A stretch of DNA of 39,159 nt, taken from the NCBI GenBank assembly GCA_903840265.1, contig CAIMFH010000102.1:1-39159 (forward strand), in the 5' to 3' direction. Under the pieces are notes generated by a model. The model had not been told where the DNA came from, made no database searches, and saw only the letters and a program-made list of their open reading frames with translations. Source of the DNA: an uncultured Schlesneria sp. (lineage in GTDB: Bacteria; Planctomycetota; Planctomycetia; Planctomycetales; Planctomycetaceae). Shown in pieces: positions 15,873-24,460 of the stretch. Numbering within the stretch: the first letter of the stretch is position 1; each line of letters opens with the position of its first letter. A program made the position numbers and the translations under genes.

Positions 15873-15908
15873 GTGCCACTGGATTGGCCGCTTCGGACAA
15901 CCCAGTGC
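15873..15908 (+). repeat. REP-like palindrome, copy C
   Basis: This 36-base variant of copy A has one extra A after GTGCCACTGG and one extra C in the right arm (CAACCCAGTGC). The CCG-CTT-CGG cap is identical. Confidence 0.85.
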
Positions 15909-16050
15909 CGATGCCACTTGACCACGAAGGTGCTGTCTCTGTGACCAGCGTGGCCTGAAACGAGCGCGTTCCAAACCAAACCTTCTTATTTCCATCAAGG
16001 CTGCGCGGTAATGAGGAATCTCGCTCTAGATTCCACCCGGGATAGCGATC

Positions 16051-16086
16051 GCACGGGGTTGTCCGAAGCGGCCAATCCAGTGGCAC
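16051..16086 (-). repeat. REP-like palindrome, copy D
   Basis: It is the reverse complement of copy C with a single mismatch (GCACGGGG instead of GCACTGGG). It lies 142 bases from copy C in head-to-head orientation. Confidence 0.85.
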
Positions 16087-16137
16087 GGCTTTCGGAAATG
16101 ACCCAGCTTTACCCTAGACCTCACGCGGACAGCCTTT

Positions 16138-17499
16138 TCAGGCAGCTTGCTTCTCATTGACGATGGCAGGGATCGCGGGTGTTTGACGAAATCGCAACAC
16201 TCGGATCATTTGCGAGACAGAACCGGCATCGGGTTCCACAACGCGAGCCAGCAGTGGCAGGCTCAGCAAGCGAACGACTGCGGACAAGATGAAGACGAGT
16301 TTCAAGCCCCCGATTTCGACCGGGCCAAGACTCATGGACCAGTTCATGAAGATGGTGGCGATTAGTCCTCCGACGATGGCGGCAACGGCGGCCGCTGTCC
16401 CGATGATGGAATTGAAGATCGCGAGGTAGAAGGCCGCATTTTTCTCGGGAGCCAGCCTCAGCAGGATGTTGTTAGGCCCCATCGCCAAGGGGGCGCTGAA
16501 GAGGCCCGAACAATGGATCAGCACGAGCAGGCCAAACCACTGCGGCATCACGAAGACCCAGGCGATCGTGGTCATCAGGTCGGCAATCGTCGCAATCAAG
16601 ACGATGGGCTTCGTTCCAAACCGATCGCAAAGTCGCGTCCAGAAGCTTGTCGTCAGCATCCCCAGAACACTGGACATCGTGGCGAGCGCCGTAATGCATC
16701 CAAACGAGAGGTGCATCTTCTGCAGCATGTAAACGGCGAAGAATGGCTGCGCCAATTGCAGCCCCATGTTCCAGACTCCGTAAAAGCCGAGCAACGTGCG
16801 AAAGTCTCGATTGCGAAGTGGGTCGGAAAATAGTTGGCGGAACGAGGCCTGATGTGGATGGGCGGCCCCCGGCGCGGGAATGGCTCCGAGTAACGGCATG
16901 CCGATCAACCCGCAGAGCATCGCTGCGCCGAAGACACTTAGAAATCCCAGCGAAGACTGACCACTTTGCTTCGCCCAATCCAACCCGATTGCAGCGACCA
17001 TTCCCGCCACCAGCGAGAGTCCGGTATTGAAGAGATGGCGTCGACCCATAAACGAAACACGTTGTTGTTTGGGAATCAGATCCTTAATCCACAGCAACCA
17101 GGCGACCCCGCCGATTGAACTGAGGAAGCTGCCAGTGGCGAAGGCGGCGATCATGACCCAGATGGGGAATGGCCCACTCTTCGCAAACAAGAAGGGAACC
17201 AGAAAGATCGGCAGCCAAAGTAAACGGCTGATTACTGTGGTCATCAGGCAGAGGTTTTTGCATTCACCGCGGCGTTCGAGCAGGTAGGCACCACCCAGTT
17301 GCACCAGGTTCGCACAGACAGGCAATGCGGAGAGAACGCCAATCTGCAGACGGGTCGCTCCCATCTCAAGGGCGAAGCCGGTCAAAAAGACACCACTGGT
17401 CAGCGTCCCCATGATCGTGGCCAGCGAACCTTCGGCCACAGAGAGATTCATCGATCGCTTTAACAGCGCGGCATCCATGCGCAAAAACCCCGAATCCAT
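16138..17499 (-). CDS. MFS transporter
   Basis: This 453-residue protein has the hydrophobic pattern of a 12-helix major facilitator. Helices begin near residue 20 (TIMGTLTSGVFLTGFALEMG), and the sequence has the typical middle region with a polar loop at about residues 215-235. An IKDLIPKQQRVSFMGRR loop after helix four contains the basic pattern often seen in MFS loops. The substrate cannot be told from sequence. The first ATG (17499) is used; a second ATG seven codons later is also possible, and neither has a clear ribosome site. It is convergent with the membrane protein gene, and nothing follows it on its strand. The upstream region of almost 700 bases is non-coding. Confidence 0.85.
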   Translation of the reverse strand: MDSGFLRMDAALLKRSMNLSVAEGSLATIMGTLTSGVFLTGFALEMGATRLQIGVLSALPVCANLVQLGGAYLLERRGECKNLCLMTTVISRLLWLPIFLVPFLFAKSGPFPIWVMIAAFATGSFLSSIGGVAWLLWIKDLIPKQQRVSFMGRRHLFNTGLSLVAGMVAAIGLDWAKQSGQSSLGFLSVFGAAMLCGLIGMPLLGAIPAPGAAHPHQASFRQLFSDPLRNRDFRTLLGFYGVWNMGLQLAQPFFAVYMLQKMHLSFGCITALATMSSVLGMLTTSFWTRLCDRFGTKPIVLIATIADLMTTIAWVFVMPQWFGLLVLIHCSGLFSAPLAMGPNNILLRLAPEKNAAFYLAIFNSIIGTAAAVAAIVGGLIATIFMNWSMSLGPVEIGGLKLVFILSAVVRLLSLPLLARVVEPDAGSVSQMIRVLRFRQTPAIPAIVNEKQAA

Positions 17500-17943
17500 T
17501 CAGGAGAGTGACCACATCTTCGATTGGAGATCCGTTGCCACAGTCAGCCAATGGGATCAATGAGAATTACAGTTCTGTGCTTTGTTGAACCGGAGTGCAG
17601 CGGACTCGCTATTGATCGATACGACGCCTGCGAAGGAACGAGCCAAGCATGTGTCGCTGGAGCGAGAGAGATCCGGAAGGAAAGAGGGCCCGATGGCATC
17701 ACCCTCAGCCATTCACTTGGCGGGGATGCGTCGCCGTCGTTTCTATTGCGGGCAGGCGAAACGAGTCAAGTTGAATGCGCTGTTATTCGTGATAGAGCGG
17801 GATAACCGAATTGATGGATCAATGAGGGCGATTGAGAAATGAGTCGGTACTGACCATTTGGGATAATTAAACATAGGAAACGCAGTCAATCACACGGAAG
17901 ACTTCGGCAGAGAGAAGGCGGTGACAGAATCGCTTCCTTAAGG

Positions 17944-18063
17944 AGCCTTCTCGCTCCGCCGAGACGTCAGCCAATGAACGCCACGCGATGATCGCCATTC
18001 CGCGCCGATTCAACAGGAACGCGGATTTGCAGTTGGCTCACTTCTCGGCGGAGCGAGAAGGCT
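17944..18063. repeat. Long inverted repeat, 31-base arms
   Basis: The arms at 17944-17974 and 18033-18063 match at 29 of 31 positions; the first 21 bases (AGCCTTCTCGCTCCGCCGAG and the next A) are perfect. The spacer is 58 bases and carries no gene. It resembles a miniature inverted-repeat element in layout. Confidence 0.85.
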
Positions 18064-18115
18064 ACTTGAAAGACTTCGGCACACGGAGTGTGCCGTCTAC
18101 TTTGGCTGACAAATG

Positions 18116-18154
18116 CTCACAGCCTCGTCGCACTAAGTACGACGAGGCTGTGAG
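18116..18154. terminator. Strong terminator hairpin
   Basis: A perfect 15-bp stem, CTCACAGCCTCGTCG (18116-18130) with CGACGAGGCTGTGAG (18140-18154), has a 9-base loop. It lies 30 bases after the stop of the small acidic gene on the minus strand and probably ends it. Confidence 0.75.
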
Positions 18155-18184
18155 ATTTACTTTTCAAGTTGTCCGACAAGCAGA

Positions 18185-18472
18185 TCAGGGCTTCCGGATG
18201 AGGCGTGCCAGCGATTGGCCAGGGCCGTGATCGTAGCAGTCTTCGTCGTGCCACAGCGGAACCCCCGCAGCATAGCGGGCAGCCAGCATCAGAACTTTTT
18301 CTTCTGTACCGGGCTTGGCAGTAGTTGGTTCGCCAGGATCAATCCCGAGAGAATCGAAGTCGATCTCTTCAAAACCAGCAGAGAATTCAGAGCCGAATTC
18401 AGTTCCCGTTTCAACGGCTTCGTACTCTAGTTCTTCTGATTCCATCTCGTCTACGTCGTAGTCGAACGACAT
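18185..18472 (-). CDS. Small acidic conserved protein of unknown function
   Basis: This 95-residue protein has a very acidic first half (runs of Glu/Asp between residues 4 and 48) and a more structured second half, EEKVLMLAARYAAGVPLWHD followed by EDCYDHGPGQSLARLI. A GGGAG ribosome site precedes the ATG. The second half resembles short planctomycete proteins I recognise but cannot name. His and Cys residues in the PLWHDEDCYDHG stretch could bind a metal, which is inference. It is monocistronic between a gene-poor region and a terminator. Confidence 0.65.
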   Translation of the reverse strand: MSFDYDVDEMESEELEYEAVETGTEFGSEFSAGFEEIDFDSLGIDPGEPTTAKPGTEEKVLMLAARYAAGVPLWHDEDCYDHGPGQSLARLIRKP

Positions 18473-19284
18473 TCGCCCAATCTCCCGAAACTAACTCTGT
18501 TTTAAAACCCAAGATTACAGAAACTTGTATTCCACTGGGTCATCAGAAACGATTAACGCGGCCTATCAACGATCTTCCCGACTGATGAGCTTGCGCACAC
18601 CAACACACTTCATTCAATTGCAGAGGAAATCTGTTTTGTACACGGGAGAGATCAGCAGGTAGGCATTCACCGAAAGCGACGGTATTGTTCTGTTGGTGAT
18701 GCTGAATGTCAACAAGATTCTTGGAGAAATCATCGACCGGCATCCACCTGCCACTCCTTCGTTTTCCAGCTCAATTTCACGAACTTTGCTGGAGCCGGTC
18801 ACCATCCTACGCACGTCATTCGCTCAAAGCAACAATTTCATTTTGATCAAGAGCAATTGGTGCTGATTAGTGCCCAGAAAACGGGGTTTGAGTGTACCGA
18901 TTACGGAGTTTCGGAAACGATTTCGACGTGAATCATCGCCGCGCAGACTTATGCCGGTGTTGGCAACTTGCAGAGATCTTCAACAGGCATTAGGTGCCAG
19001 ATGTGCAACACGCTCTATCAGCATCGCGCATTACGCGTGGATACGGATTCAACGCCAAGGCGAAATGGCGCGAAGTCGCGAGCTTTTCCTTGCGTCTTCG
19101 ATACGTTGGGTTAGACCTGCCGCTGGCCTGGTGCGAAACAATCTGCTGAGCGCGCAACCATGCGCATTCATGGCTTTCCAAAAAGGGCTACGAGTGCGAC
19201 AAAGAGAGTCGTTTTGTGGGATCGCAAGGAACCGAATCTCTAGGCGAGATTGGCGACACCTGAGATCGACCTTTGACAAAACCC
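18473..19284. other. Gene-poor region, 812 bases
   Basis: No gene is supported. Short minus-strand frames at 18543-18743 and 18614-18814 and a plus-strand frame at 18870-19397 (overlapping pheS) have no recognisable motifs. On the minus strand this is where pheT would follow pheS; I see no PheT sequence, intact or decayed. Confidence 0.6.
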
Positions 19285-20292
19285 CTAGAATTGCTGCAGA
19301 AACCGCAGTTCGTTCTCGTAGAAATGGCGAATATCGTCGATGCCGTGACGCATCATGCAGAAGCGCGCTATTCCCAAGCCGAAGGCGAAGCCGCTGACTT
19401 TTTCAGGATCGTAGCCACAGGCCGACAGCACGTTCGGATCGACCATCCCTGCTCCGCCGAGTTCCAGCCAACCGTTACCACGTCTGACATCGAATTCGAC
19501 GCTCGGCTCGGTGAATGGGAAGAACGAGGGGCGGAAGCGAACGGGGACGTTCTCACCGAGGTAGGCGGTCGCAAACAACTGCAGCACGGTCTTGAGCGAC
19601 GCCATCGTCACATCGGGACCGACCATCAGGCCTTCCATTTGATGGAACATCATGTGATGAGTGGCATCGATCTGATCTGGCCGGTAGACGCGGCCCACTG
19701 ACACGATACGGATTGGCGGTTGGCGTTGTTCCATCGTCCGGATCTGGACTGTGGAAGTCTGACTTCGCAGCAAACGAGCTTCTTTAGTGACAGTCGACGC
19801 TACAGACAGATAAAAATTATCCAACGGGTTCCGTGCGGGGTGGTCTTCAGGAATATTCAGTGCGACGAAGTTATGCCATTCATCTTCGACTTCGGGGCCC
19901 TCTTCGGACTCGAAGCCCAGCCGGGCCATAATGTCTTTGAATTCTTCGATGGTTTGCGTCAGGGGGTGCAGCTTTCCGAGCGACAGCCCTGCCCCAGGCA
20001 ACGTGACATCGAATTCAGACCCCGCGGCTTTTTTCGGGGCCGACTCTAACATCAGCTTCTTTTGTTCCCACGCCGCCGTGACGCGGTCTTTGATCTCATT
20101 GAAGCGTTTGCCGACAGCCGGCTTCTGGTCGACCGGTACAGATCCCAAGGCTCCTTGAAGATCTTTGAGGCGGCCTTGTTTTTTTCCCAAGAACTCGATC
20201 CGAGCCGCTTCCAAAGCGTCAGCTGTCGCAGCAGCCTCGATCGACTTCAGAGCATCCTGTTCATAACTTGCGAAGGATTGTTCGTGATCCAT
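19285..20292 (-). CDS. pheS: Phenylalanine-tRNA ligase alpha subunit
   Basis: This 335-residue cytosolic subunit forms the alpha2beta2 enzyme with PheT and charges tRNA-Phe. The N-terminal coiled-coil tRNA-binding part covers about residues 1-90. The class II catalytic core follows: [30 protein letters not shown], the DNFYL region, [42 protein letters not shown] and the motif-3 element [18 protein letters not shown]. The length is normal. It follows rplT on the same strand, but an intrinsic terminator lies between them, so pheS may depend on read-through or its own promoter. The partner gene pheT is not next to it, which departs from the common pheS-pheT arrangement. Confidence 0.96.
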   Translation of the reverse strand: MDHEQSFASYEQDALKSIEAAATADALEAARIEFLGKKQGRLKDLQGALGSVPVDQKPAVGKRFNEIKDRVTAAWEQKKLMLESAPKKAAGSEFDVTLPGAGLSLGKLHPLTQTIEEFKDIMARLGFESEEGPEVEDEWHNFVALNIPEDHPARNPLDNFYLSVASTVTKEARLLRSQTSTVQIRTMEQRQPPIRIVSVGRVYRPDQIDATHHMMFHQMEGLMVGPDVTMASLKTVLQLFATAYLGENVPVRFRPSFFPFTEPSVEFDVRRGNGWLELGGAGMVDPNVLSACGYDPEKVSGFAFGLGIARFCMMRHGIDDIRHFYENELRFLQQF

Positions 20293-20350
20293 GTCGCTTC
20301 ACCCACCGAGCGCGTTGAGATTCCAGCAAACAAAAACACCGCCAGTCGGC

Positions 20351-20384
20351 AAGCCGAGGCGGTGTGAAGATTCATGATTCGAGA
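20351..20384 (-). terminator. Intrinsic terminator or attenuator between rplT and pheS
   Basis: On the minus strand, CACCGCC and GGCGGTG (20378-20384 with 20357-20363) enclose a second stem TCGGC/GCCGA, followed by TTTTTG. It lies just after the rplT stop and before the pheS start, so it can set the ratio between ribosomal and synthetase transcripts. Confidence 0.8.
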
Positions 20385-20391
20385 CGAATCA

Positions 20392-20763
20392 TCAGGCAGA
20401 CTTGGCGACACTTGCCAGTGCGTCGCGGACCGCCTGGGTGACTTCGTCAAACACCTGTGGTTCGTGAATCGCCAGTTCGCTGAGCGTCTTGCGATTCAGC
20501 TTGAGATTGGCGAGGTTCAGACCATGAATGAACCGTGAGTAGGACAAACCACGCATTTCAGCGGCTGCCTTGATACGGATGATCCACAATGAGCGGAAAT
20601 CACGCTTGCGAACTCGACGATCGCGATACGCGAAGACACGGTTACGAACGAGAGTTTCCTTAACCGTTCGCAGCAGATTCTTACGACCGCCGTAGCTACC
20701 TTTGGCTTCGCGGAACAATCGCTTGTGAGCACGGTGGCGGGCAACGCTGTAACTGATTCTCAT
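20392..20763 (-). CDS. rplT: Ribosomal protein bL20
   Basis: This 123-residue basic protein binds 23S rRNA early in large-subunit assembly. The family pattern is clear: [59 protein letters not shown], then [14 protein letters not shown]. The very N-terminus ([10 protein letters not shown]) differs from the usual MPRVKRG start. It sits between rpmI (122 bases upstream, with a short GC hairpin in the gap) and pheS. In other bacteria bL20 represses its own operon by binding the leader or intergenic mRNA; whether that occurs here is unknown. Confidence 0.96.
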   Translation of the reverse strand: MRISYSVARHRAHKRLFREAKGSYGGRKNLLRTVKETLVRNRVFAYRDRRVRKRDFRSLWIIRIKAAAEMRGLSYSRFIHGLNLANLKLNRKTLSELAIHEPQVFDEVTQAVRDALASVAKSA

Positions 20764-20885
20764 AGTTCTTCACGCTTCACTAAAACAGCTTGGAATCGAT
20801 GATGACGGAACGCCCCCGATAACTCGGGGCTGCGACGACCTCGACGAGTCCTTCGTCAATCTTCGCAAGAATTCAAAGCAGAGGA

Positions 20886-21086
20886 TTACTTCGCGGGACG
20901 CAGCGCTTCACGGACCATCAAGGCGTCCGCACCGATCAGAACTGTGTCGCCACGGTTGTGTCGCTTGCGATTGCCCGACTTATGGCTGAGCAAGTGTCCA
21001 CGGAAAGCACTACGACACTTGGCCTTACCACTAGCCGTGACTTTGAACCGCTTTTGAATTCCCTTGTGCGTCTTCTGCTTCGGCAT
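20886..21086 (-). CDS. rpmI: Ribosomal protein bL35
   Basis: This 66-residue, very basic ribosomal protein has the family signature [20 protein letters not shown] and the later [13 protein letters not shown]. The length is typical. An AGGA site precedes the ATG. It is the middle gene of the conserved infC-rpmI-rplT order; the gap to infC is 182 bases. Confidence 0.96.
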   Translation of the reverse strand: MPKQKTHKGIQKRFKVTASGKAKCRSAFRGHLLSHKSGNRKRHNRGDTVLIGADALMVREALRPAK

Positions 21087-21268
21087 GGTTCAAGTCCTGA
21101 CTAACTCATCCCAATGTGGGAAATATTAACGTCGCCAGCGGAATTCGATCCGCTGGAATTTATCCATTAACGGGGCGGAGAGTATAAGCGACCGACAACG
21201 ACGCTGCCAGTCATAGACCGCGAAAACTGAATTTCGCGCCTCTCACCGATCAAACTTCACCACGGAGA

Positions 21269-21778
21269 TCAGCTTTTTGGAGCCAAAACCGCGGTCATAT
21301 TTCGCCCACCTTCCATCGATGGGTTCTTTTCGACCTTCGAGACATCCTGCAGGGTCTCGATGATTCCCGCCAGAATTTCTCGTCCGCGTTCGTGGTGCGC
21401 GTTTTCGCGCCCCTTGAACTGGACGTTGAATTTGACCTTGTCCTTGTGAGTCAAGAACTCCCGAGCCTGCTTGACTTTAAACTCGATATCGTGGTCGCCT
21501 GTTTTAGGACGCAGACGAATCTCTTTCAACTGAACCTGGTGCTGCTTGGCCGATTGAGCCGCTTTGCGCTTTTGCTCGTACTTGAACTTGCCATAGTCCA
21601 TGATACGGCAGACCGGCGGACGCTCGTTCGGAGCGACTTCCACCAGATCCAATCCCGCCTCTGTCGCCAGCCGTTGCGCGTCTGAGGTCGGAATTACTCC
21701 AAGCATCTTTCCTTCATGGTCGACCACTCGTATTGGTGAGAGGCGGATTTGATCGTTGATTCGATGCGTCGTTTCGAT
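21269..21778 (-). CDS. infC: Translation initiation factor IF-3, probable ATC start
   Basis: This protein of about 169 residues binds the 30S subunit, prevents premature 50S joining and checks the start codon. N-domain motifs ([60 protein letters not shown]) and C-domain motifs ([31 protein letters not shown]) are complete. There is no ATG near the expected start. The frame runs to TTG codons at 21793 and 21787 and is closed by a TAG further upstream. The only well-placed ribosome site, GGAG (21791-21788), is 9 bases before an ATC at 21778. Rare starts such as AUU and AUC are known for infC, where IF-3 represses its own translation. The alternative start is TTG at 21793. Confidence 0.9.
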   Translation of the reverse strand: METTHRINDQIRLSPIRVVDHEGKMLGVIPTSDAQRLATEAGLDLVEVAPNERPPVCRIMDYGKFKYEQKRKAAQSAKQHQVQLKEIRLRPKTGDHDIEFKVKQAREFLTHKDKVKFNVQFKGRENAHHERGREILAGIIETLQDVSKVEKNPSMEGGRNMTAVLAPKS

Positions 21779-22086
21779 TGCAGGCAACTCCAAGCAAGGA
21801 ATAGGTAACTAGCGGCCTTATGCACCAAAATGCGGTGGCTCGTACCGATTGGGGATACTATCGGCCAGAATACTCGACATGGGCGAATAGTATTAGCCCG
21901 GAAACGTCGTTCCGTCAAGGACTTGGCACTATTCGCTACCGATTCAGGCAAGTCTTCGGGTTTCGAAATTCCGGGGCACTCAGAAATTGGCGGACGGAAA
22001 GCGTCAGAATCTGCATTTCCTGCCGAAATCGCCACCGCATCAGCGATTAATATTCCAGCTTAATTGCGATGCATTTTGCGAATGAG
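21779..22086. other. Leader region of infC, 308 bases
   Basis: No gene is supported. The region must hold the infC promoter and leader on the minus strand. I looked for an L20-type leader structure and could not draw a convincing one by eye. Confidence 0.5.
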
Positions 22087-23031
22087 TCAGTGCTTCGGTG
22101 GCTCAATCAATCGCAATGCTTTTCGACCGAGATGAGTTCCGATCGTGGCGTGGCAGACGACTTGATCGCCCAATTGCAGGAAGACGCCGTCATTCGGAGC
22201 TTGATCCGTCATGACGATGTCGCCGACCTGCAGCGAAGCGAGGTCGCTGGCCTTGACCTTCAACGAGGCGAGATTGGCCGCGACTTGGACCGTCACCTGC
22301 TGAATGCCGCTGGGAACAGTGTCAGCGGTCATTCCAGTCGAAGTGGATTCATTGGCAGACTTGTTCAAACCGACGCTCGCCGCCGGAATTCCCAAGTGAA
22401 TCAGGCCAGTGTTTCCTGATGCTGTCAGTTCGAAGCTGAACCAGATACAGGAGAACGCGGCGATGCTGCCTGGAACCAAAGAGACCTGTTGCACCACTGT
22501 AGAAACCGTCAAGGTGTCGTTCAGCAAGGTAGACAATTCGCGCAGCACAGCTTCGTTCAATCGACCAAGCAGGCGGAGTTCGATATTCGTCATCAAATGA
22601 ACGCGAGACCCTCCTGCCCCGTCGACCGTTCCACCCAGCAGTCTGGCGATCAGCAGTTGAACGAGTTGATCGCTCCAGATCAGCAATGATTCGGCAGCCG
22701 AGGAAGTGTGACTGACCTGACAAGTCACATGCGGCGACTGCAATGAGGCCAGAAACTCAGCGACCGTGGATTGGCAGGCACCGACCGCCCGGACTTCGAC
22801 ATTCGACTGCAACAGGCTTTTGAGTCCTGCCACCCAGCGCTGGCAGATCCCTTCGTGCAGGGCTTGAACGATCTTGAGAGCTCGCCCGTGGAGAACAACC
22901 GGTCGCGTGACATCGTGTCGCTCCCACGCATCGACAGGGTCGATGTTGGCGGCGGGGCGAGTGGTCGATCGCGAAGGTTCGATCGCCGACAGGATCGCAT
23001 CGACTTCAGCTCGACTGAGAATCTCGCCCAT
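22087..23031 (-). CDS. fliM: Flagellar motor switch protein FliM
   Basis: This 314-residue protein shows the FliM plan: an N-terminal CheY-P-binding-like motif (EILSRAEVDAILSAI, residues 3-17), a middle CheC-like domain (about 40-210) with a GGTVDGAGG segment before TNIELRLLGRL, and a C-terminal SPOA/FliN-like domain (about 240-305: VTVQVAANLASLKVKASDLA, LQVGDIV, then a final strand ATIGTHLGRKALRL). FliM forms the C-ring with FliG and FliN. An AGG-containing site precedes the ATG. No other flagellar gene is near; proA lies 50 bases upstream on the same strand, so co-transcription with proA is plausible. The middle domain is fairly divergent, so I keep some doubt. Confidence 0.85.
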   Translation of the reverse strand: MGEILSRAEVDAILSAIEPSRSTTRPAANIDPVDAWERHDVTRPVVLHGRALKIVQALHEGICQRWVAGLKSLLQSNVEVRAVGACQSTVAEFLASLQSPHVTCQVSHTSSAAESLLIWSDQLVQLLIARLLGGTVDGAGGSRVHLMTNIELRLLGRLNEAVLRELSTLLNDTLTVSTVVQQVSLVPGSIAAFSCIWFSFELTASGNTGLIHLGIPAASVGLNKSANESTSTGMTADTVPSGIQQVTVQVAANLASLKVKASDLASLQVGDIVMTDQAPNDGVFLQLGDQVVCHATIGTHLGRKALRLIEPPKH

Positions 23032-23081
23032 CCCTGATCCTTCCGTGTGGGTTGGCTATGAAGATCTCGCAAACAGACCGA

Positions 23082-24341
23082 CTACTTCCGGATTTGCCCG
23101 CTGCCTCGAACGATCCATTTGTAACTCGTCAATTCACGCAAGCCGCAAGGACCGCGTGCGTGAAACTTGTCAGTGCTGATGCCGATCTCGGCACCCAGTC
23201 CCAGTTCGCCCCCATCATTAAACCGCGTACTGGCGTTGACCATTACTCCGGCCGAATCGACTTCTAGCAGGAACCGATCGGCCGACGACAGGTCGTTCGT
23301 AACTATCGTTTCCGTATGATGAGAACCATATCGATCGATGTGCTCGATCGCATCGTCAATCTTATCAACGACGCGGCACGACAGGATCAGATCCAGGTAT
23401 TCTGTTCGGTAATCCTCGTCGGTGGCCGGTGTCGCCCAAGGGATCAAGCGCTGCGTCCGCTCGCAACCGCGGACGGCCACGCCGGCGCCCTTGAGCATCG
23501 TGGCGGCCTTCGGCAGGAACTGATCCGCGATCGCGGAATGGACCAGCAGACACTCGGCCGCGTTGCACACGCCCGGCCGCTGACACTTGCTGTTTTTCAG
23601 GATTTCGAGTGCCATCTCAAAGTCGGCTGATTGATCGACATAGACGTGACAGATTCCGTCAAAATGCTTGATCACAGGCATCGTCGCTTCGCTGGCGACG
23701 CGCTGGATCAGCGATTTTCCACCGCGAGGAATCGTCACATCGATCTTATCTCCCAGCTTGAGCAACTCGCCGACAACATCGCGTTCGGTGGTGTCGACCA
23801 GCTGGACGGCATGCTCGGGCAAGCCAGTTTCTTGCAGCGTATCGCGGATGATTCGATGCAGCGCGAGGTTGCTATGCAACGCCTCTTTGCCACCTCGCAG
23901 GATGACCGCGTTGCCGCTCTTCACACAGAGCGAGGCGGCATCGATCGTGACATTGGGGCGGGATTCGAAGATGAAGAACACGACGCCCAGCGGTACGCGA
24001 ACGCGACTGACTCGCAGTCCGTTTGGACGAACCGTGGATTCGATTGTTTCGCCAATCGGATCGGGTAAGAGAGCCACTTCACGCAGGGCACCGGCCATGC
24101 TCTGCAATCGAGAAGTGGTCAATCGCAGACGGTCGATTTCGGCACTGGTCAGTCCGTACTCGGGGGCTTTCGCCAGATCTCGCTCGTTTTCAGCGAGAAT
24201 CTCGCTGGATCGAGCAACCAAGGCCTCTGCCGTGCGGTGCAGCCAAGCGATCTTCTGAGCACCAGTAATCGTCGCCAGCTTTCGCGACGCATCGCGAGCT
24301 TGTGTAGCAAGTTGTTGAGCGTAGGCCGTCCAGGACGACAT
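23082..24341 (-). CDS. proA: Gamma-glutamyl phosphate reductase
   Basis: This 419-residue enzyme reduces L-glutamate 5-phosphate to glutamate 5-semialdehyde with NADPH, the second step of proline synthesis from glutamate. The aldehyde-dehydrogenase-like fold is marked by [57 protein letters not shown] and the catalytic Cys259 in [11 protein letters not shown] conserved ending [19 protein letters not shown] is present, and the length is normal. The partner gene proB is not in the window. It lies between greA (119 bases upstream, with a palindromic repeat in the gap) and fliM. Confidence 0.96.
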   Translation of the reverse strand: MSSWTAYAQQLATQARDASRKLATITGAQKIAWLHRTAEALVARSSEILAENERDLAKAPEYGLTSAEIDRLRLTTSRLQSMAGALREVALLPDPIGETIESTVRPNGLRVSRVRVPLGVVFFIFESRPNVTIDAASLCVKSGNAVILRGGKEALHSNLALHRIIRDTLQETGLPEHAVQLVDTTERDVVGELLKLGDKIDVTIPRGGKSLIQRVASEATMPVIKHFDGICHVYVDQSADFEMALEILKNSKCQRPGVCNAAECLLVHSAIADQFLPKAATMLKGAGVAVRGCERTQRLIPWATPATDEDYRTEYLDLILSCRVVDKIDDAIEHIDRYGSHHTETIVTNDLSSADRFLLEVDSAGVMVNASTRFNDGGELGLGAEIGISTDKFHARGPCGLRELTSYKWIVRGSGQIRK

Positions 24342-24354
24342 TGGCGGGCTTCTT

Positions 24355-24440
24355 CGTTTAACCGCGCGGGCATCGCCCCGTGCGTCGTCAGATTCTAGTC
24401 GCGTGAATCACGCGCGGGGCGATGCCCGCACGGTTAAACG
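24355..24440. repeat. Head-to-head pair of TTTAACCG palindromes
   Basis: The left arm at 24355-24385 and right arm at 24410-24440 are inverted copies of about 31 bases, differing at two positions (CGCGCGGG against CGTGCGGG, and the mirrored site). Each begins CGTTTAACCG and carries CATCGCCCCG. The unit is the same as at 8651-8681. It separates greA from proA. Confidence 0.85.
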
Positions 24441-24460
24441 ATAAATACACCGTTAACGCA

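Larger units (their letters stand above)
15789..16137. other. Convergent intergenic region with REP-like pair, 349 bases
   Basis: It lies between the membrane protein gene and the MFS gene, whose 3' ends face each other. Apart from copies C and D no gene or typical T-tailed terminator is seen; the palindromes may serve as the transcription boundary. Confidence 0.6.
17500..18184. other. Gene-poor region with inverted repeat, 685 bases
   Basis: Two overlapping plus-strand frames (17524-17805 and 17582-17842) look random in composition and are not called. The right half holds a 31-base inverted repeat (17944-17974 and 18033-18063), a GGCACAC/GTGTGCC hairpin at 18078-18094 and the terminator at 18116-18154. 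Confidence 0.6.

Noticed and set aside
17524-17842. Two overlapping frames in the gene-poor region
   Set aside because: No ribosome site, no domain and no conserved look; not called.
18473-19284. Decayed pheT after pheS
   Set aside because: No PheT-like segments could be found in any minus-strand frame by eye.
18870-19397. 175-codon plus-strand frame before and over the pheS end
   Set aside because: Arg-rich composition without a domain and an overlap with pheS; most likely chance.
21694-22035. 113-codon minus-strand frame over the infC leader
   Set aside because: Overlaps the infC start in another frame and has no recognisable features.
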